A stretch of DNA of 41,045 nucleotides from CAYRJD01 sp964424585 (GCA_964424585.1 CAYRJD010000086.1:1-41045), one strand, 5' to 3'. Positions 23,542-32,110 are shown, counted from the first letter of the stretch. A program made the numbers and translations. Notes: generated from the letters alone by a model not told the origin.

Positions 23542-25814
23542 CTCGCGGCGGCGAGTGTCTCCCACACGCGCTGCGGCGTGATAGGCATCTCGACGTGCGT
23601 GACACCCAGGTGCGCCAGCGCGTCGACCACCGCGTTTTGCACAGCCGGGGTCGACCCGATGGTCGCCGACTCGCCGATGCCCTTCGCGCCGAGCGGGTTG
23701 ATCGGCGTCGACGTTTCCATCGGCACCCGCTCGAAGCTGGGCAGCTCTGACGCGGCCGGAAACAGGTAGTCGCCGAACGTCGCCGTCATCGGGTTGCCGT
23801 CTTCGTCGTAGACGAACTCTTCGTACAGCGCCTGCGCGATGCCCTGCGCCGCGCCGCCGTGCACCTGCCCGGCGACCAGCAGCGGGTTGACCATCACGCC
23901 GCAGTCGTCGCAGGCGACGTGGCGCAGCACCTCGATCTCGCCGGTCGCGGTGTCGACCTCGACGACGCAGACGTGCGTGCCGAACGGAAACGTCGAGCCT
24001 TCGGGCGCGAACACGTGCTCGGCGAGCAGCGTGGCTTGGCTCTCGTCGCCGCTGGCGTTCGCCGCGACGGCTTCGGCGACCGCCGCCCAGCTCGCGGTGA
24101 CCGCGGGCGTGCCGACGACGTGAAACTCGCCTCGGTCGACGTCGAGCGTGACGTCGGCCGGGTCGGCTTCGAGCAGGTTGGCGGCGTGCTCGGTGGCTTG
24201 GGTGATGAGCGCTTGGGTGGCTTCTTTTACCGCGCTGCCGCCGTTTTGTAATGACTTCGACCCGCCTGTGCCCCAGCCTCGCTTCACGTCGTCGGTGTCG
24301 CCGTGGCGCACCTCGATGTTCTCAAGAGCGATGCCGGTCAGGTCGCTGGCGATCATCGCGAACGTCGTGTGGTGGCCTTGGCCGTGGGCCGATGAGCCGG
24401 TGCGCACCAGTGCCGAGCCGTCCTGACGCAGCTCGACCGAGCCGAACTCTTTCTCACCGACGGGGTTGGTGATTTCCACATACGACGACAGCCCGATGCC
24501 GAGCACCTTGTGGTCGCCCGCGGCGCGCCGCGCGTCTCGCTCGGCGACGAGCTGGTCGTAGCCAGCGGCATCCAGCGCGAGGTCGAGCGCGCCCACGTAG
24601 TCGCCGGTGTCGTAGGAAGTGCCGATGGCTGTCTTGTGCGGAAACGAGTCGGCTGCGATGAAGTTCATTCGCCGCACCTCGGCTGGGTCTTTGCCGATCT
24701 CGGCGGCGAACACGTCGATGGTGCGCTCAATCGCGGCGGCAGCCTCTGGCCTGCCCGCGCCTCGGTAGGCAGCGAGCGGGCATGTGTTGGTCACGACCGA
24801 TTGGCTCTCGAACGTGACCGATGCGATGTCGTAGACGCCGCTCGCCATCAGCTGCGTCATGCGGGGCAGCACGCCACCGATCTCGGGGTATGCGCCAGCG
24901 TCTTGCACGACCCGCAGGTGATAGGCCGAGATGCGGCCTTCGCGCGAGCCGCCCATCTTGGCGTATTGCACCTGCCCGCGCCCGTGGCCCAGGTCGAGCA
25001 TCGACTCGGTGCGCGACTCCTGCCACATCGCCGGGCGGTCGAGCTTGCGGGCGGCCCAGCAGCACAGCACCTCCGGCGGGTAGAGGCCGTTCTTCGCGCC
25101 GAACCCGCCGCCGACGTCGGGCGCGATCACCCGTACCTGGTCGCGCTCGAGCCTGAACACTGCAGCCATTCCGTCGCGGGTCGCGTGCGCGTTCTGGGTC
25201 GACGACCACTTGGTGAGCCGGCCGTCGCTCCAGCTCGCCAGCGCGCCGCGCGGCTCAAGCGGGCACGGCGCGACCTTGTTGTTGACGATCCGCTGGGTGA
25301 CGACGACCTCGCAGTCGGCGAACGGGTCGCCTTCGGCCTTGTTGGGAAACCCGCCGGCGACGTTGGTGCCCGCGGCTTCAAACAGCATGGGCGCGTCGGG
25401 TGCGAGCGCGGCTTCGGCGTCGGTCACCGCGGCTAGCGGTTCGTAGTCGACCTCTACCAGCTCGACCGCGTCGGCTGCTTGGGTCGGCGTCTCGGCCGCG
25501 ACGACCGCGACGATCTCGCCGACGTAGCGCACGCGCTCTGACGCGATGCGTGGCCGGCTCATCGCCTCGTTGAACAGCGGCAGCGCTTTGGCTTCGGGCA
25601 GGTCGACGTCGGCTGCGGTCCACACGGCGATGACGCCGGGGGCGGCTGCGGCGGCTGTCGTGTCGATGCTGGTGATCGTCGCGTGCGCGATGGGGCTGCG
25701 CACGAAGCGCAGGTGCGCCGTGCCCTCCAACAGGTGGTCGTCGACGTATTCGCCGCCGACGGTCAGAAACTTGGGGTCTTCGGTGCGCAGAACGCTGGTT
25801 CCGAGAATGCTCAT
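23538..25814 (-). CDS. Molybdenum hydroxylase large subunit, form II CoxL type
   Basis: The 758-aa protein belongs to the xanthine dehydrogenase/CO dehydrogenase large-subunit family that binds molybdopterin cytosine dinucleotide. The N-terminal a/b hammerhead (about 1-130) is followed by the Moco-binding domains with PDVGGGFGAKNG and the active-site Glu715 in GIGES. The diagnostic loop reads AYRGAGR (349-355), the form II signature, not AYRCSFR of true CO dehydrogenases, so the substrate is unknown. The FAD and 2Fe-2S subunits normally encoded beside it are absent from this window. ATG 25814 fits the family N-terminus; the frame is open upstream but overlaps the next gene. Confidence 0.9.
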   Translation of the reverse strand: MSILGTSVLRTEDPKFLTVGGEYVDDHLLEGTAHLRFVRSPIAHATITSIDTTAAAAAPGVIAVWTAADVDLPEAKALPLFNEAMSRPRIASERVRYVGEIVAVVAAETPTQAADAVELVEVDYEPLAAVTDAEAALAPDAPMLFEAAGTNVAGGFPNKAEGDPFADCEVVVTQRIVNNKVAPCPLEPRGALASWSDGRLTKWSSTQNAHATRDGMAAVFRLERDQVRVIAPDVGGGFGAKNGLYPPEVLCCWAARKLDRPAMWQESRTESMLDLGHGRGQVQYAKMGGSREGRISAYHLRVVQDAGAYPEIGGVLPRMTQLMASGVYDIASVTFESQSVVTNTCPLAAYRGAGRPEAAAAIERTIDVFAAEIGKDPAEVRRMNFIAADSFPHKTAIGTSYDTGDYVGALDLALDAAGYDQLVAERDARRAAGDHKVLGIGLSSYVEITNPVGEKEFGSVELRQDGSALVRTGSSAHGQGHHTTFAMIASDLTGIALENIEVRHGDTDDVKRGWGTGGSKSLQNGGSAVKEATQALITQATEHAANLLEADPADVTLDVDRGEFHVVGTPAVTASWAAVAEAVAANASGDESQATLLAEHVFAPEGSTFPFGTHVCVVEVDTATGEIEVLRHVACDDCGVMVNPLLVAGQVHGGAAQGIAQALYEEFVYDEDGNPMTATFGDYLFPAASELPSFERVPMETSTPINPLGAKGIGESATIGSTPAVQNAVVDALAHLGVTHVEMPITPQRVWETLAAAS

Positions 25815-25826
25815 GGGCGCATTGTC

Positions 25827-25850
25827 TAGCGGACCAGCTAGCGGACCAGC
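25827..25850. repeat. Two tandem copies of a 12-bp repeat upstream of the molybdenum hydroxylase gene
   Basis: TAGCGGACCAGC occurs twice head to tail (25827-25838, 25839-25850), followed by a third partial TAG. It lies 12-36 bp upstream of the hydroxylase ATG, just behind a -10-like TAGACAAT on the minus strand. The spacing would suit an operator or activator site. Part of it overlaps the stop of the DUF3048 gene. Confidence 0.6.
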
Positions 25851-26992
25851 TAGGTCACCTGTGAGCCGGCCGCATACGGCACCAGCTCGGCCCTGCCCTC
25901 TCTCGTGAGCGCGACCCACGTGTTGCCGGGTCGCAGCAATATTTCGTCGCCGTCTTCGTCGGTGTAAATGGTGGGAGAGCGAGAGGTCACACGGTTCCAC
26001 GTGGCGCTGACCGCGCGCCCGCCGACCAGCACGATCGCGTCGCCCGTGCCGACCAGCTGCGGCTCGGGTGTGGCGCGATCTGCGACGCTCTGGCGGTAGT
26101 TGACGAACTGAATGATGACGTTGGTCGGCGCGATCTGACGGTCGTCGCTCTCGTGCGCCTTCCCTCGCTGCTCTCGCGCCCAGCCGCGCAGCTCGTCGCT
26201 CCAGCGGTACCTCACCGCGAGCGAGTTCGGGCCGAAATCGAGGTCGACGCCGTTCACCCGTCGGCTGCCTGTGGGAAACGAGTTGGCGTCGCCGTAGTTG
26301 AACAGCTCGGGCGGCGTGCCACCGTAGCCCTCGGTGCCGCTGTAAATCGCTTCGGTCGAGGTGATCAGGTTGTGCGGCGCGACCTGGTCGCGGGTGCGCT
26401 TGATCGCGTCGCCCGCGATGCTGCCGCCGTCGGTGACCCGCACCGCGTCAACGCTGCGCAAAAGGCGCGACACAGTGTTGTTCGCGCCGGAGATGACGAA
26501 CAGCGGCGTGTTCAAGTTGGTGAGCAGATCGAAGTCGCCCGTGCGGGCCGACCGCACGGGGCCGATGCGTTCGACGTCGTTGCTGTGAAACACGGCGGCG
26601 AAGCGGGTGATCTTTCCTTCGGCGAGTTCTTCGTAGACGATGTCGGCGTCGTTTAGCCCCCACTGCTCTTGGGCGCCGACGTGGTTGTCGACTTTCACCA
26701 CCGCAGCCGGCCGTGTGATCTCTTCGGCGACCAGGTGGCCGGTGAGCTGGGCGATGATCGGCACCGTCGTGGTCGTGGGCGCGGTGGTGGTAGTCGTGAC
26801 GGTGGTGGTCGCCTGCGGCTCGGTCGTCGTGCTCGTCGTGGCGACGGTGGTGCTCGTCGTTGGCACGAGCGTGTCAGACACCGACGTAGCGCCGCCGCTG
26901 CAACCGGCCGCCGCCAACGCCACCAAGAGCGCGAGGGCACCTGTTGCCAGCGCAACGGCGAGCGCGCGAGGGCGTGACGGTTGAGTTAGCAC
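25850..26992 (-). CDS. DUF3048 (YerB-like) lipoprotein
   Basis: The 380-aa protein has a signal peptide ending in lipobox LAAAGC (Cys31), a Thr-rich linker of about 45 residues (about 40-80), and the two-part DUF3048 domain (about 85-375) with AVVKVDNH, ERIGPVRSARTGD and GNTWVAL. The family, which includes B. subtilis YerB, has no firmly known function; it is expected on the outer face of the membrane. GTG start. The gene lies 6 bp after the hydrolase gene on the same strand and may be co-transcribed. Confidence 0.9.
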   Translation of the reverse strand: MLTQPSRPRALAVALATGALALLVALAAAGCSGGATSVSDTLVPTTSTTVATTSTTTEPQATTTVTTTTTAPTTTTVPIIAQLTGHLVAEEITRPAAVVKVDNHVGAQEQWGLNDADIVYEELAEGKITRFAAVFHSNDVERIGPVRSARTGDFDLLTNLNTPLFVISGANNTVSRLLRSVDAVRVTDGGSIAGDAIKRTRDQVAPHNLITSTEAIYSGTEGYGGTPPELFNYGDANSFPTGSRRVNGVDLDFGPNSLAVRYRWSDELRGWAREQRGKAHESDDRQIAPTNVIIQFVNYRQSVADRATPEPQLVGTGDAIVLVGGRAVSATWNRVTSRSPTIYTDEDGDEILLRPGNTWVALTREGRAELVPYAAGSQVT

Positions 26993-26998
26993 CGGTGG

Positions 26999-27700
26999 CT
27001 AGATGGCTTCCAGGTGCTCCAGCACCGCGTCGATGAAGCCGAAGTTCTTGGGCGTCGCGAAGTGGTCGCAGCCTCGCAGCTCGACCAGCGTGGCGTTAGG
27101 TAGCGCGGCCACCAGCGGGTCTGGGGGACCAGCGAAGTCTTCGGTGCCGAGCACGACCCGCACCGAGTGCGTGATGCGGGCGAACTCGTCGTCGCCGAGC
27201 GGGTGGTGCTTGCGACGGATGAACGCAGCCAGCGCGAGCGGGTCTTGGTCGGCCTCTGCGCCGTATCGGGCGAACGCTTGAGCGTGCACGTCGTCGGGCG
27301 TTGCCTCGCCCGCGACGCCCTTGGCGATGCGCTCGACTTGCTCGTCGTCGCGCTCGAACAGGTTGCGCCCCACGCCCGACACGACGAGCTTGTTGAAGCG
27401 CTGTGGCGCGATAGCCGCCATGCACAGCAGCGTGCGCGAGCCCATCGAGAAGCCGACGCCGTCGACTGTGCCGTTCGGCACCTCGGCGGCCAGCCGGTCG
27501 ACGAGGGCTTGCTCCATCCCTTCGTACTCGGCCGGGTCGTGGTGTTTGTTCGCGGTGCCGTGGCCCGGCAAGTCCCAGGCGAGCACCTGTCGGCCTGCGT
27601 CGCGCAGCAGGTCGATGAGGCCGGTGGGTTCCCACGTCGACGCGACCGATCCGGTGAACCCGTGCAGGAGCAGCACGGGGCGTTCTTTGCCATCTGTCAC
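26999..27700 (-). CDS. Alpha/beta-fold hydrolase
   Basis: The 233-aa protein has the oxyanion HGFTG near residue 13, the nucleophile elbow GFSMGS with Ser85, Asp188 (GTEDFAG) and His213 (GCDHFAT), forming a complete Ser-Asp-His triad. The substrate cannot be named from sequence. GTG 27700 gives the expected short N-terminus; longer readings of the frame run through the divergent gene. CACAAT lies 8 nt before the start. It is divergent from the AtuA-like gene with only 39 bp between. Confidence 0.88.
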   Translation of the reverse strand: MTDGKERPVLLLHGFTGSVASTWEPTGLIDLLRDAGRQVLAWDLPGHGTANKHHDPAEYEGMEQALVDRLAAEVPNGTVDGVGFSMGSRTLLCMAAIAPQRFNKLVVSGVGRNLFERDDEQVERIAKGVAGEATPDDVHAQAFARYGAEADQDPLALAAFIRRKHHPLGDDEFARITHSVRVVLGTEDFAGPPDPLVAALPNATLVELRGCDHFATPKNFGFIDAVLEHLEAI

Positions 27701-27739
27701 AAACAGAGATTGTGCCAGCCCGCAGTTAGCGTCAGCGAA
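27701..27739. promoter_or_regulatory. Compact divergent promoter region
   Basis: This 39-bp gap separates two divergent start codons. On the plus strand TAGCGT (27727-27732) ends 7 nt before the ATG of the AtuA-like gene. On the minus strand CACAAT (27714-27709) ends 8 nt before the GTG of the hydrolase gene, with CTGACG 15 nt upstream of it. Both transcripts would be leaderless. A single bound regulator could control both. Confidence 0.45.
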
Positions 27740-29542
27740 ATGGCTCCTGAAACGTCGCCCGGCACCGCCCCCGACACTGGGCCCATTCGCATCGCCAACT
27801 GCAGCGGCTTCTTCGGCGACCGGCTGGCGGCCGCTCAAGAGATGGTGAGCGGCGGGCCCATCGACGCGCTGACCGGCGACTGGCTCGCCGAGCTGACGAT
27901 GCTGATCTTGTCTCGCATCGCGGCGAAGCGGCCCGGCGCCGGTTACGCCCGCACGTTCGTCACGCAGATGGAGCAGGTGATGGGCACGTGCCTCGACAAC
28001 AGCATCAAGGTGGTGTCGAACGCGGGCGGGCTCGACCCGGCGGGCTGCGCCGACGCGGTGAACGAAGTCGCCGACCGGCTGGGGCTCAACCCGAGCGTCG
28101 CGTACGTCGACGGCGACGACATCTGTGAGCGCTTGGGCGAGCTGATCGCAACAGGCAACGACTTCGCGCACCTAGACACCGGCGAGCCGCTCGGCGAGCT
28201 GGCCGAGCGCATCGTCACCGCGAACGCCTACATCGGCTGCTGGGGCATCGTCGAAGCGTTGAACGCTGGCGCCGACATCGTCATCACCGGCAGAGCGACC
28301 GACGCCGCGGTGGTAGCGGGCCCGGCGGCGTGGCATCACGGCTGGGCGCGCGACGACTGGGACGCGCTGGCGGGCGCAATCGTCGCCGGCCACGTCATCG
28401 AGTGCGGCGGGCAGGCGACTGGCGGCAACTACAGCTTCTTCACCGAGATCGCCGACATGACGCACCCGGGGTTTCCGTGGGCCGAGGTGGCAGCTGACGG
28501 GTCGTGCGTCATCGGCAAGCACGACGGCACCGGCGGCGAGGTGTCGGTCGGCACGGTTACGTCGCAGCTGCTCTATGAGATACAGAGCGAGCGCTACGCC
28601 AACCCCGACGTCGTGTGTCGGTTTGACACGATTGCGCTCGAACAGGTCGGCGCCGACCGGGTGCGCATCAGCGGCACCAAGGGCGAGCCCGCGCCGGCGA
28701 AGCTCAAGGTGTCGATGAACTACCAGGGCGGGTTTAGAAACTCGGTCGCCATCGGGCTGACCGGCCTCGACATCGAAGCCAAAGCCGAGCTGATCAAGCG
28801 GCAGTTCTGGCACTCTTGCCCGCACGAGCCGGGCGACTTCGACTCAGTCGTTACCAGGTTGCGTCGCACCGACAAGGCCAACCCGGCGACCAACGAAGAA
28901 GCCGTCGCGGTGCTGACCATCACCGCGAAAGATGCAGACGAGCGCAAGGTCGGGCGGGCGTTCTCAAACGCAGGCGTCGAGATCGGGCTGTGCTCGATAC
29001 CCGGGCTCTTCGGCGTCGGCGGGGGGCCGGGCGCCGGTCAGCCGTTCGGCGTGTATTGGCCTGCGCTGGTCAGCTCTGAGCTGGTGCCCATGCGAGTGGT
29101 TGTCGACGGCGAGGCGACGGTCGTAGAGAACACGCCGCCGACGCACGGGTTCGCGCCTGATGCGGTGCACGGTGTGGCGCGCGAGCTGCCAGCGGTGCCC
29201 GGCGGGCCGAGGCGCGCGGCGCCGCTGGGCGCGCTGTTTGGCGCGCGCTCGGGCGACAAGGGCCCCAACGCGAACCTGGGCATCTTCGCTCGCAGTCCGC
29301 TGGCGTATGCGTGGCTGCGGGAGTTTCTCACGGTCGAGCGGCTGGGTGAGTTGATGGTCGAAGCTGCCGAGCATCAAGTCGACCGGTACGTGTTCGACAA
29401 CTTGTTGAGCTTGAACTTCATCTTCCACGGATTGTTAGAAGAGGGTGTCGCGGCGTCGACCCGGCAAGACCCGCAAGCCAAGGCGCTGGGGGAGTACCTG
29501 CGAGCCAAGGTGGTTGATGTGCCTGAGGCGCTGCTGGGCTAG
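27740..29542 (+). CDS. AtuA-family protein (DUF1446), acyclic terpene utilisation type
   Basis: The 600-aa protein matches the AtuA/DUF1446 family: an N-terminal domain with IANCSGFFGDR, VVSNAGGLDP, GADIVITGRATDA and GNYSFF (about residues 15-440), and a C-terminal AtuA-like domain with GALFGARSGDKGPNANLG (about 490-600). In Pseudomonas, AtuA belongs to the citronellol/geraniol pathway, but most actinobacterial members have no assigned substrate. None of the partner carboxylase or CoA-ligase genes are nearby, so the pathway role is open. ATG 27740 is preceded by a leaderless-type -10 box. Confidence 0.85.
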   Translation: MAPETSPGTAPDTGPIRIANCSGFFGDRLAAAQEMVSGGPIDALTGDWLAELTMLILSRIAAKRPGAGYARTFVTQMEQVMGTCLDNSIKVVSNAGGLDPAGCADAVNEVADRLGLNPSVAYVDGDDICERLGELIATGNDFAHLDTGEPLGELAERIVTANAYIGCWGIVEALNAGADIVITGRATDAAVVAGPAAWHHGWARDDWDALAGAIVAGHVIECGGQATGGNYSFFTEIADMTHPGFPWAEVAADGSCVIGKHDGTGGEVSVGTVTSQLLYEIQSERYANPDVVCRFDTIALEQVGADRVRISGTKGEPAPAKLKVSMNYQGGFRNSVAIGLTGLDIEAKAELIKRQFWHSCPHEPGDFDSVVTRLRRTDKANPATNEEAVAVLTITAKDADERKVGRAFSNAGVEIGLCSIPGLFGVGGGPGAGQPFGVYWPALVSSELVPMRVVVDGEATVVENTPPTHGFAPDAVHGVARELPAVPGGPRRAAPLGALFGARSGDKGPNANLGIFARSPLAYAWLREFLTVERLGELMVEAAEHQVDRYVFDNLLSLNFIFHGLLEEGVAASTRQDPQAKALGEYLRAKVVDVPEALLG

Positions 29543-29588
29543 CGGCGCTAGCGGCTGTCTGTCGGGCTCGCTAGCTGGCGCTAGCGGC
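29539..29588. repeat. CTAGCGG-rich spacer with a 12-bp direct repeat
   Basis: The spacer between the convergent AtuA-like and glycosylase genes contains CTAGCGG three times (29539, 29548, 29581). GGCGCTAGCGGC is an exact 12-bp direct repeat at 29544-29555 and 29577-29588. The repeat has a GCGCTAGC-like palindromic core. It has no T-run, so it does not look like a classical terminator. Confidence 0.5.
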
Positions 29589-30567
29589 CTTGCAAGTCTT
29601 GGGCTGCCATGCGGGGGCCGTGTCTGGGCGGCGACCCTGCTGCTTTCGCCATCGCCTGCACGCGGGCTCGCTGGCCGGCGTACGGCGCCAGCAGCTCGAG
29701 CATCCGCTCGTCGTCGCCGGTGCGTTCGCCCGCGAGGTGCCAGGCGACGTAGTTGGGAATCTTGTAGTCGCCCACGATCACCGAGTCGGCGTCGCCGTGG
29801 CACAGCCCGACAACGATGGCGGCCGTCCACGGCCCGATGCCTCGCACGGTCGTCAGCAAGCACCTCGCGGGCTCGGGCGCGAGCGCAGTCGCGCCTTCGA
29901 GCTTGGATGCTTGTGCGGCCGCGTCGATGATCGTCTCAGCCCGGCGTCGCTCGATGTCGAAGCGGTGAAACTCGGCGTAGCCCACGGCTGCCAGCGTCGC
30001 GGCCGACGGCACCAGCCGCAGCATCGGGTGCGCCGGGCCGGGGGGCGTGCGACCCCAGCGCCGCAAGATGCCTTGCCACGACCGCTTGGCGTTCAGTCCC
30101 GTCACCTTCTGTCCGCAGATGGTGGGCACGACGTGCTCCCAGATGCTGCGGGTGCGGGTGAGCCTTCTGGTCGGCCAGCGGCGCACCCAGCTGGCGACAA
30201 CCGGGTCGCGCGGCACCAGCGCGCCAGGGTCGTCAGACGCGCCTAGCAGATCGGCGACGCCGTCGGCGGCGAGTTTCGCGCCGGGCCCCCACGCCGCGAC
30301 GTCTGCGGTGCGCTGGTGGCGGGTGATGCGCAGCGTCGCCGGGCCGGCTGCGGTGTCGCTGGCCCGCCAGATGTCCGCACCGACATACACCGTGTTGCCG
30401 AGCGGCCCTTTGCCGCCGGTGCGTCCCAGCGCGCGGCCAGCGTCGAGTTCGTAGTCGAACTCGAGCCGTGCGCGCCAGTCGGGTGAGCCGCTTGGCGCAT
30501 GCCGAGGCGTCAGCTCAGGCCGCAGGTTCGGCGACCACAGGGTTGGTGAGTGTGCCGATGCCCTCAA
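29581..30567 (-). CDS. DNA-3-methyladenine glycosylase-like protein (HhH-GPD)
   Basis: The C-terminal half is a helix-hairpin-helix glycosylase of AlkA type: GQKVTGLNAKRSW, the hairpin VRGIGPWTAAIV (about residue 240) and the Asp-containing IVGDYKIPNYV, where AlkA-type enzymes carry the catalytic Asp. It would excise alkylated bases from DNA. The start is uncertain: TTG 30567 is the nearest in-frame start and overlaps the upstream FAH gene by 53 nt; no ribosome site is clear, and a rarer start nearer 30510 is possible. About 328 aa as annotated. Confidence 0.75.
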   Translation of the reverse strand: MRASAHSPTLWSPNLRPELTPRHAPSGSPDWRARLEFDYELDAGRALGRTGGKGPLGNTVYVGADIWRASDTAAGPATLRITRHQRTADVAAWGPGAKLAADGVADLLGASDDPGALVPRDPVVASWVRRWPTRRLTRTRSIWEHVVPTICGQKVTGLNAKRSWQGILRRWGRTPPGPAHPMLRLVPSAATLAAVGYAEFHRFDIERRRAETIIDAAAQASKLEGATALAPEPARCLLTTVRGIGPWTAAIVVGLCHGDADSVIVGDYKIPNYVAWHLAGERTGDDERMLELLAPYAGQRARVQAMAKAAGSPPRHGPRMAAQDLQGR

Positions 30568-31432
30568 TCGTGATCGACACCTCGTCGCCGGCGCGCAGCA
30601 GCTTGGGCGGGTCGAAGAACAGCCCGACGCCAGCGGGCGTGCCGGTCGAGATGATCGTGCCAACTTCGAGCGTAAACGCGGTGGAGAGGTGCTCGACGAT
30701 GTCGTAGCAGTTGAAGATCAAATCGTCGGTGCGAGCGTCTTGGCACACCTCGCCGTTGACGGTGGTGGTGAGGCGAAGGTCGTGCGGGTCGAGCCCGTCC
30801 GCGGTGACCAGGTGCGGGCCGCAGGGGCCGTGGGTGTCCCATGACTTGCCCATCAGCATTGTCGGGCTGGCCATCTGCCAGTCGCGCACGCTGACGTCGT
30901 TCATGATCGTGTAGCCGGCGATGACCTCGTGCGCTGCTTCGGCGCGCACTGCTCGGCAGCGTTTGCCGATGACGATCGCCAGCTCGCCTTCGTAGTCGAC
31001 ACGGTCGGGCGCGGCGCGGGGAATGTGAATGGCGGCGTTTGGCCCGACGATGCAGTTGTGGTGCTTGGTGAAAATCACCGGCACCTTTGGAGGCTCGCGG
31101 CCGCCTTCTAGCGCGTGGGCGAGATAGTTGAGACCGACCGCCAAGATCGCTGGCGGCGAGCCCACCGGCGAGAGCAGCCGGGCGGCTTCAAGCGGCGTCG
31201 CGTCGCCGCTGGCGTTGGCCGCCGCGGCTGCTGCTTGTGCGATGGCTTCGCCTGCCGGCGCGTCGTTGTTGTTCGTCACGTCGGCGATCCAGCCGGGCAG
31301 GTCGTCGACCGGCTCGCCGGTGTCGGTCAGCAGGTCGACCAGCGCGGTGGGTTCGCCGTGGTTGGTTCCGTCACTCGTCGTCGCCACGGCGAGGCGCGGC
31401 CGTCCGTCTACTGCGTGCCGTGCGATGAACAT
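30515..31432 (-). CDS. Fumarylacetoacetate hydrolase-family protein
   Basis: The 305-aa protein has an N-terminal cap region (1-95) and the FAH fold with GLNYLAHALE, the metal-binding acids in DYEGELAIVIGK and MNDVSVRDWQ, and GTIISTGTPAGVG. Family members cleave C-C bonds or decarboxylate acyl-pyruvates and related aromatic breakdown products; the substrate here is not known. ATG 31432 is preceded at 8 nt by TAGGTT on the minus strand, consistent with a leaderless start. The DNA glycosylase gene follows and overlaps. Confidence 0.9.
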   Translation of the reverse strand: MFIARHAVDGRPRLAVATTSDGTNHGEPTALVDLLTDTGEPVDDLPGWIADVTNNNDAPAGEAIAQAAAAAANASGDATPLEAARLLSPVGSPPAILAVGLNYLAHALEGGREPPKVPVIFTKHHNCIVGPNAAIHIPRAAPDRVDYEGELAIVIGKRCRAVRAEAAHEVIAGYTIMNDVSVRDWQMASPTMLMGKSWDTHGPCGPHLVTADGLDPHDLRLTTTVNGEVCQDARTDDLIFNCYDIVEHLSTAFTLEVGTIISTGTPAGVGLFFDPPKLLRAGDEVSITIEGIGTLTNPVVAEPAA

Positions 31433-31440
31433 TGCCGCTC

Positions 31441-31446
31441 AACCTA
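31441..31446 (-). promoter_or_regulatory. Probable -10 box (TAGGTT) for leaderless FAH gene
   Basis: On the minus strand TAGGTT ends 8 nt before the ATG at 31432. There is no Shine-Dalgarno sequence. The -35 region is weak, as for the other boxes of this type in the window. Confidence 0.45.
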
Positions 31447-31540
31447 GCCCTGTCGTGCCCTAGCAGCGGGGTGGGACACGCGCCCCCCCGGCTAGGCGGT
31501 GCCCCAGACGTCGGGAGGTCGTGTGGCAACCTGGTGAGGC

Positions 31541-32110
31541 GTGTATTCCAAACGTCAGCTCGGCGGCCGCACGGGCGAGTTCAGGGGCGACCCACGACAG
31601 GAGTACCTCGACACGGTGATCGATCCGCTCACCAACTGCCCCGACGTGCGGGCGTTTTCGGTGCTGATCGACCGCAAGATGGCGCTGGCTCGGCGCACGC
31701 TCAACCCGCTGTCGCTGCTGGCTCTCGAGGTCGACCGGTTCGCTTCGCTGGGCGAGCACGACGGGCGGGCGGCTATTCGTCACGTGGCGCAGGTGACCCG
31801 GGCGACGCTGCGCGAGTCAGACACGGTGTGCGCGGTGGCGCCCGGGGTGCTGGCGGCGCTGCTCGATCACACGTCAGAGTCGGGCGCGGTGTGGGCGGCG
31901 ACGAGGCTGCGCAGCCAGGTCGACTTGCGCAGCAGCACGACGACGGGGCTGGCGGGCGTGCCGGTGACCGCGTCGATGGGGGTGGCGAGCTATCCGATGC
32001 ACGCGCTCGACGCCGGCGACTTGTGCGACATGGCGTTCGCCGCGCTGCACCTCGCGGTCGAGATGGGGCCGTCGCGCATCGAGGTGGCCGAGCCGGCCCA
32101 GCGTCACTAG
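31541..32110 (+). CDS. Degenerate GGDEF-domain protein
   Basis: The 189-aa protein has the outline of a diguanylate cyclase domain: DPLTNCPDVRAF at the start (compare DxLTGLxNR), LLALEVDRFASLGEHDG (compare DxFKxxND), and PVTASMGVASYPMHA near the end. The catalytic signature is lost: where RxGGDEF is expected it reads AVAPGVL, so it should neither make nor bind c-di-GMP in the usual way. It has no membrane or sensor domain. GTG start with a gtgagg-like site upstream. A regulatory or vestigial role is possible. Confidence 0.72.
   Translation: MYSKRQLGGRTGEFRGDPRQEYLDTVIDPLTNCPDVRAFSVLIDRKMALARRTLNPLSLLALEVDRFASLGEHDGRAAIRHVAQVTRATLRESDTVCAVAPGVLAALLDHTSESGAVWAATRLRSQVDLRSSTTTGLAGVPVTASMGVASYPMHALDAGDLCDMAFAALHLAVEMGPSRIEVAEPAQRH

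Noticed and set aside
23538..25814. Reading the CoxL-like protein as a carbon monoxide dehydrogenase
   Set aside because: The active-site loop is AYRGAGR, not the AYRCSFR of form I enzymes, and the two partner subunits are not adjacent.
25815..26000. N-terminal extension of the molybdenum hydroxylase subunit
   Set aside because: The extra residues are His/Arg-rich, match no family part and run through the DUF3048 gene; ATG 25814 begins the conserved sequence.
27701..28171. Longer alpha/beta hydrolase starting inside the AtuA-like gene
   Set aside because: The extra 157 residues are antisense translation of the AtuA-like gene; the hydrolase fold begins right after GTG 27700.
29543..29580. 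Rho-independent terminator between the AtuA-like and glycosylase genes
   Set aside because: Repeats and a short palindrome are present but there is no T-run on either strand and no stable continuous stem.
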